This document shows, piece after piece, positions 23,789 through 25,635 of a stretch of DNA of 25,635 bases (positions are counted from its first letter, which is position 1; each line of letters starts with the position of its first letter). Both the position numbers and the translations under genes were made by a program. Source of the DNA: JBOHBN01 sp050698355 (lineage in GTDB: Bacteria; Actinomycetota; Actinomycetes; Streptosporangiales; WHST01); the NCBI GenBank assembly GCA_050698355.1, contig JBOHBN010000301.1, positions 1 to 25,635 of the forward strand. Reading direction: 5' to 3'. Under the pieces are notes generated by a model that saw nothing but the letters and a program-made list of their open reading frames with translations, was not told the origin of the DNA and searched no databases.

Positions 23789-24259
23789 CTACAAGGGGAT
23801 CCCGAGCACGCCGGCCGGTAGCCCGGCGTTGAGCCAGGTCTGGAACATCAGGTAGAGAGCGAGTGGAAGCAGCACCCCTATCGACACGTTCATGACCCAC
23901 CGGCGCGGGTTGATGGCGGCGAGAACCGTCACCATGTAGATCACGCTGGCCACCAGGGCGCCGACGACCTCGAACACCACGGCGTACAGTGCGGTCGCGC
24001 CGAGCATCACGAGCAGGGCACGCACGTACGTTGCGTTCCCGTCCCCCTCACCCTCGCCGCCGTCACCCTGGCGAAGAGACCTCGCCAGGGCTATCGCCAG
24101 CGTGATCGAAAGGCCCAGACCGATCAGCCGGGGAAAGAACCCAGGGCCCATCCGGCCGGCTACCGTACGCCACTCCATGCCGAAAGCGAGCACCGTGTAC
24201 GGCACCGCCACGGCCAGCAGGCACGCCAGCCAGATCGAGCGAACCCGCGCTCGGTTCAT
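23789..24259 (-). CDS. tctB: TctB, small membrane subunit of a tripartite tricarboxylate transporter
   Basis: A 156-residue protein with about four membrane segments, near 8-27, 43-60, 80-120 (two helices) and 122-145. RMGPGFFPRLIGLGLS is the typical TctB block after the first helix. A short Gly/Glu-rich cytoplasmic loop follows (GDGGEGEGDG). ATG 24259 has AGGGAG 4 nt upstream and lies 9 nt after the tctC stop. Small TctB subunits are poorly conserved, so gene order adds to the call. Confidence 0.88.
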   Translation of the reverse strand: MNRARVRSIWLACLLAVAVPYTVLAFGMEWRTVAGRMGPGFFPRLIGLGLSITLAIALARSLRQGDGGEGEGDGNATYVRALLVMLGATALYAVVFEVVGALVASVIYMVTVLAAINPRRWVMNVSIGVLLPLALYLMFQTWLNAGLPAGVLGIPL

Positions 24260-24268
24260 GGAAGCTCC

Positions 24269-25246
24269 CTAGATAGCGCCCTGCTTCTTCAGGATCTTCT
24301 CGAACGTGTTGCTGGTGTCGCGGTAGAACTTCTTGGCGTCCTTGCCGTACAGCTCCTTCTCCACCAGGTAGTTCTTCTTCAGGTACTTGTGCCATTGCGG
24401 CGACTTCACGACGTGCTTCATCGTCTTGATCCACCACTGCTGGGCATTCTTCGGCGCGTCCGGAGCGAGGATCAGCCCGCGCGGCATGGCTATATCCATC
24501 GAGTACCCCAGCTCCTTGAGGGTGGGCACCTTCGGCAGCCCGGCAATCCGCTTGGGGCCGGTGAAGGCGAGCGCCTTCATCTTTCCGGACTTCACCTGCC
24601 CGATGACCTCGCCCGGGTTCGACGTCATGGCGTCGAGCGAGCCGGAAAGAAGCGCCGTGGTGAGCTGGCCCTCCTCGTCGAAGGGGACGTACTTGAACTT
24701 GAAACCGGCATCATCGCCGAGCAGGGACGGCACGATGAAATCGACGTTTACGGTGCCGATCCCCCCGATCGAGGGTTTCTTCTGCTTGGCTTGTGCGACG
24801 AACTGCTTGAAGGTGTCCGGCCCGTCCGGCGGCACGAGGATCAGCAGGTAATCGGCTGCGAATATCCCGATCGGTGTGAACGTCGTCGGCTTCCAGGCCG
24901 TTTCGGCTTGTAGCGGGGTGGTGAGGTAGGAGCCCGACGTGGTGGATATCTGGTACGGGTCACCAGCTTGGGCGTTCAGGTAGCCCCATCCCTTCGCGCC
25001 GCTGCCGCCCTCGCGGTTGGTAAGGGCGATGTCACCGGGATAGAGGTCCTTTTTCTTCAGGATGTCGGCGAGCGTCCGGGACATGATGTCGTTGCCGCCG
25101 CCGGGACCGAACGCGATGGTCCACTGCAACGTCTCGCCGGGGTCGGGATAGTTCTCGGCGTTTCCGCTCTGACCACCCGTTCCGCCGCAGGCGGCCAGGA
25201 CGATCGGTATCGCGAACAGTACGACCAGAGTCCTTATCCTGCGCAT
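24269..25246 (-). CDS. tctC: TctC-type solute-binding lipoprotein
   Basis: A 325-residue periplasm-side binding protein of the TctC/Bug family. The lipoprotein signal ends in the lipobox LAAC at Cys20, so it is membrane-tethered. The mature protein carries the Bug-type opening IAFGPGGGNDIMSRTLADIL, a central GGIGTVNVDF block and the late GLPKVPTLKELGY. It captures a carboxylate for TctA/TctB. ATG 25246 is preceded by GAGGGAG about 9 nt upstream. It lies 14 nt after the enoyl-CoA hydratase gene, in the same operon. Specificity cannot be read from sequence. Confidence 0.92.
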   Translation of the reverse strand: MRRIRTLVVLFAIPIVLAACGGTGGQSGNAENYPDPGETLQWTIAFGPGGGNDIMSRTLADILKKKDLYPGDIALTNREGGSGAKGWGYLNAQAGDPYQISTTSGSYLTTPLQAETAWKPTTFTPIGIFAADYLLILVPPDGPDTFKQFVAQAKQKKPSIGGIGTVNVDFIVPSLLGDDAGFKFKYVPFDEEGQLTTALLSGSLDAMTSNPGEVIGQVKSGKMKALAFTGPKRIAGLPKVPTLKELGYSMDIAMPRGLILAPDAPKNAQQWWIKTMKHVVKSPQWHKYLKKNYLVEKELYGKDAKKFYRDTSNTFEKILKKQGAI

Positions 25247-25260
25247 GGTCGCTCACTCCC

Positions 25261-25635
25261 TCAAGACCAGGTGAAGCGCGGTGGCCGCCGTTCGAGAAAG
25301 GCACGGACGCCTTCTGCGTAGTCGGCGGTGTCGAACGAGTCGTTGCGCAGCGCCGTGGTCTCCTCGTCGTCCGCACTCTGGCCCGCGGTGATGCGGCCCA
25401 CGATCTCCTTGACGGCACGCACGCTGTACTGCGCTCGGGTGGCGAGCTCTTCGGCGAACTCGCGCGTTGCCTTCTCGAGCTCGTCGGTCGGGTGGACCTC
25501 ATCGACCAGCCCGATCTGATGAGCCCGCTGGGCCGGGACCTGCCGCCCCGACATCAGGATGTACTTCGCGGCGGCCGGCCCGACCAGATCGACGAGCCGC
25601 TTGGTCGACTCCAGGCTGTAGACCAGGCCGAGCTT
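25261..25635 (-). CDS. enoyl-CoA hydratase/isomerase, C-terminal part (cut by the window edge)
   Basis: The frame is open to the right edge, so only the last 124 residues are seen. They match the crotonase C-terminal half: AAAKYILMSGRQVPAQRAHQIGLVDEV, then the helical trimerisation region with RAVKEIVGR and the ending FLERRPPRFTW. The active-site residues and oxyanion hole are outside the window. It acts on acyl-CoA thioesters. It leads the tctC-tctB-tctA operon, which suggests uptake and CoA-dependent breakdown of a carboxylate. The ATG at 25554 is internal and is not the start. Confidence 0.9.
   Translation of the reverse strand, partial: KLGLVYSLESTKRLVDLVGPAAAKYILMSGRQVPAQRAHQIGLVDEVHPTDELEKATREFAEELATRAQYSVRAVKEIVGRITAGQSADDEETTALRNDSFDTADYAEGVRAFLERRPPRFTWS

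Overview
The window is very GC-rich, uses many GTG and TTG starts, and packs its genes with 1-4 nt overlaps. It encodes families typical of Actinomycetota: a RskA-type anti-sigma factor, a class F sortase, HxlR and MocR regulators, an MpaB-family oxygenase and a DUF5937 ArsR-like regulator. I read it as a chromosomal segment of an actinomycete and cannot name the genus. I see no tRNA, rRNA, CRISPR array, phage gene or transposase. No gene-free stretch exceeds 300 bp; the longest, 275-430, holds nothing I can support.

Left part (1-6562). The window opens in the basic C-terminal tail of a truncated gene. A translationally coupled pair follows, an alpha/beta hydrolase and an MpaB/DUF2236 oxygenase, ending in two hairpins, one of them a nearly perfect 44-nt palindrome. 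Next come a flavin disulfide oxidoreductase and an isochorismatase-fold protein that lacks the catalytic cysteine. An MFS transporter is divergent from an ArsR-like regulator.

Centre (6559-11182, all minus strand). This is the most interesting block: a ferritin-like di-iron protein, a class F sortase, a secreted CHRD protein with a non-LPXTG cell-wall sorting tail, an anti-sigma/ECF sigma pair and a SRPBCC protein. Three intergenic sites share GTRAWCC-N16-CGAAT, upstream of the sigma gene, the CHRD-sortase pair and the di-iron gene. I propose one autoregulated ECF regulon controlling a surface-anchored protein, its sortase and a di-iron enzyme. The sigma gene is preceded by a probable 17-residue leader ORF whose stop overlaps the sigma start.

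Right-centre (11251-14824). An HxlR regulator and a small membrane protein are divergent, with overlapping promoters that appear to give leaderless mRNAs. Then come a secreted DxTGDG-motif protein, a GNAT acetyltransferase coupled to a RecB/Cas4-like Fe-S nuclease, and a 90-bp element bounded by 20-bp inverted arms.

Right (14865-25635). A minus-strand run, nagZ-murR-murQ-ffh, joins peptidoglycan amino-sugar recycling to the signal recognition particle GTPase. A MocR regulator is divergent from a pyridoxamine-phosphate-oxidase-like flavoprotein. The window ends in an operon of a truncated enoyl-CoA hydratase gene and tctC-tctB-tctA, a complete tripartite tricarboxylate transporter.
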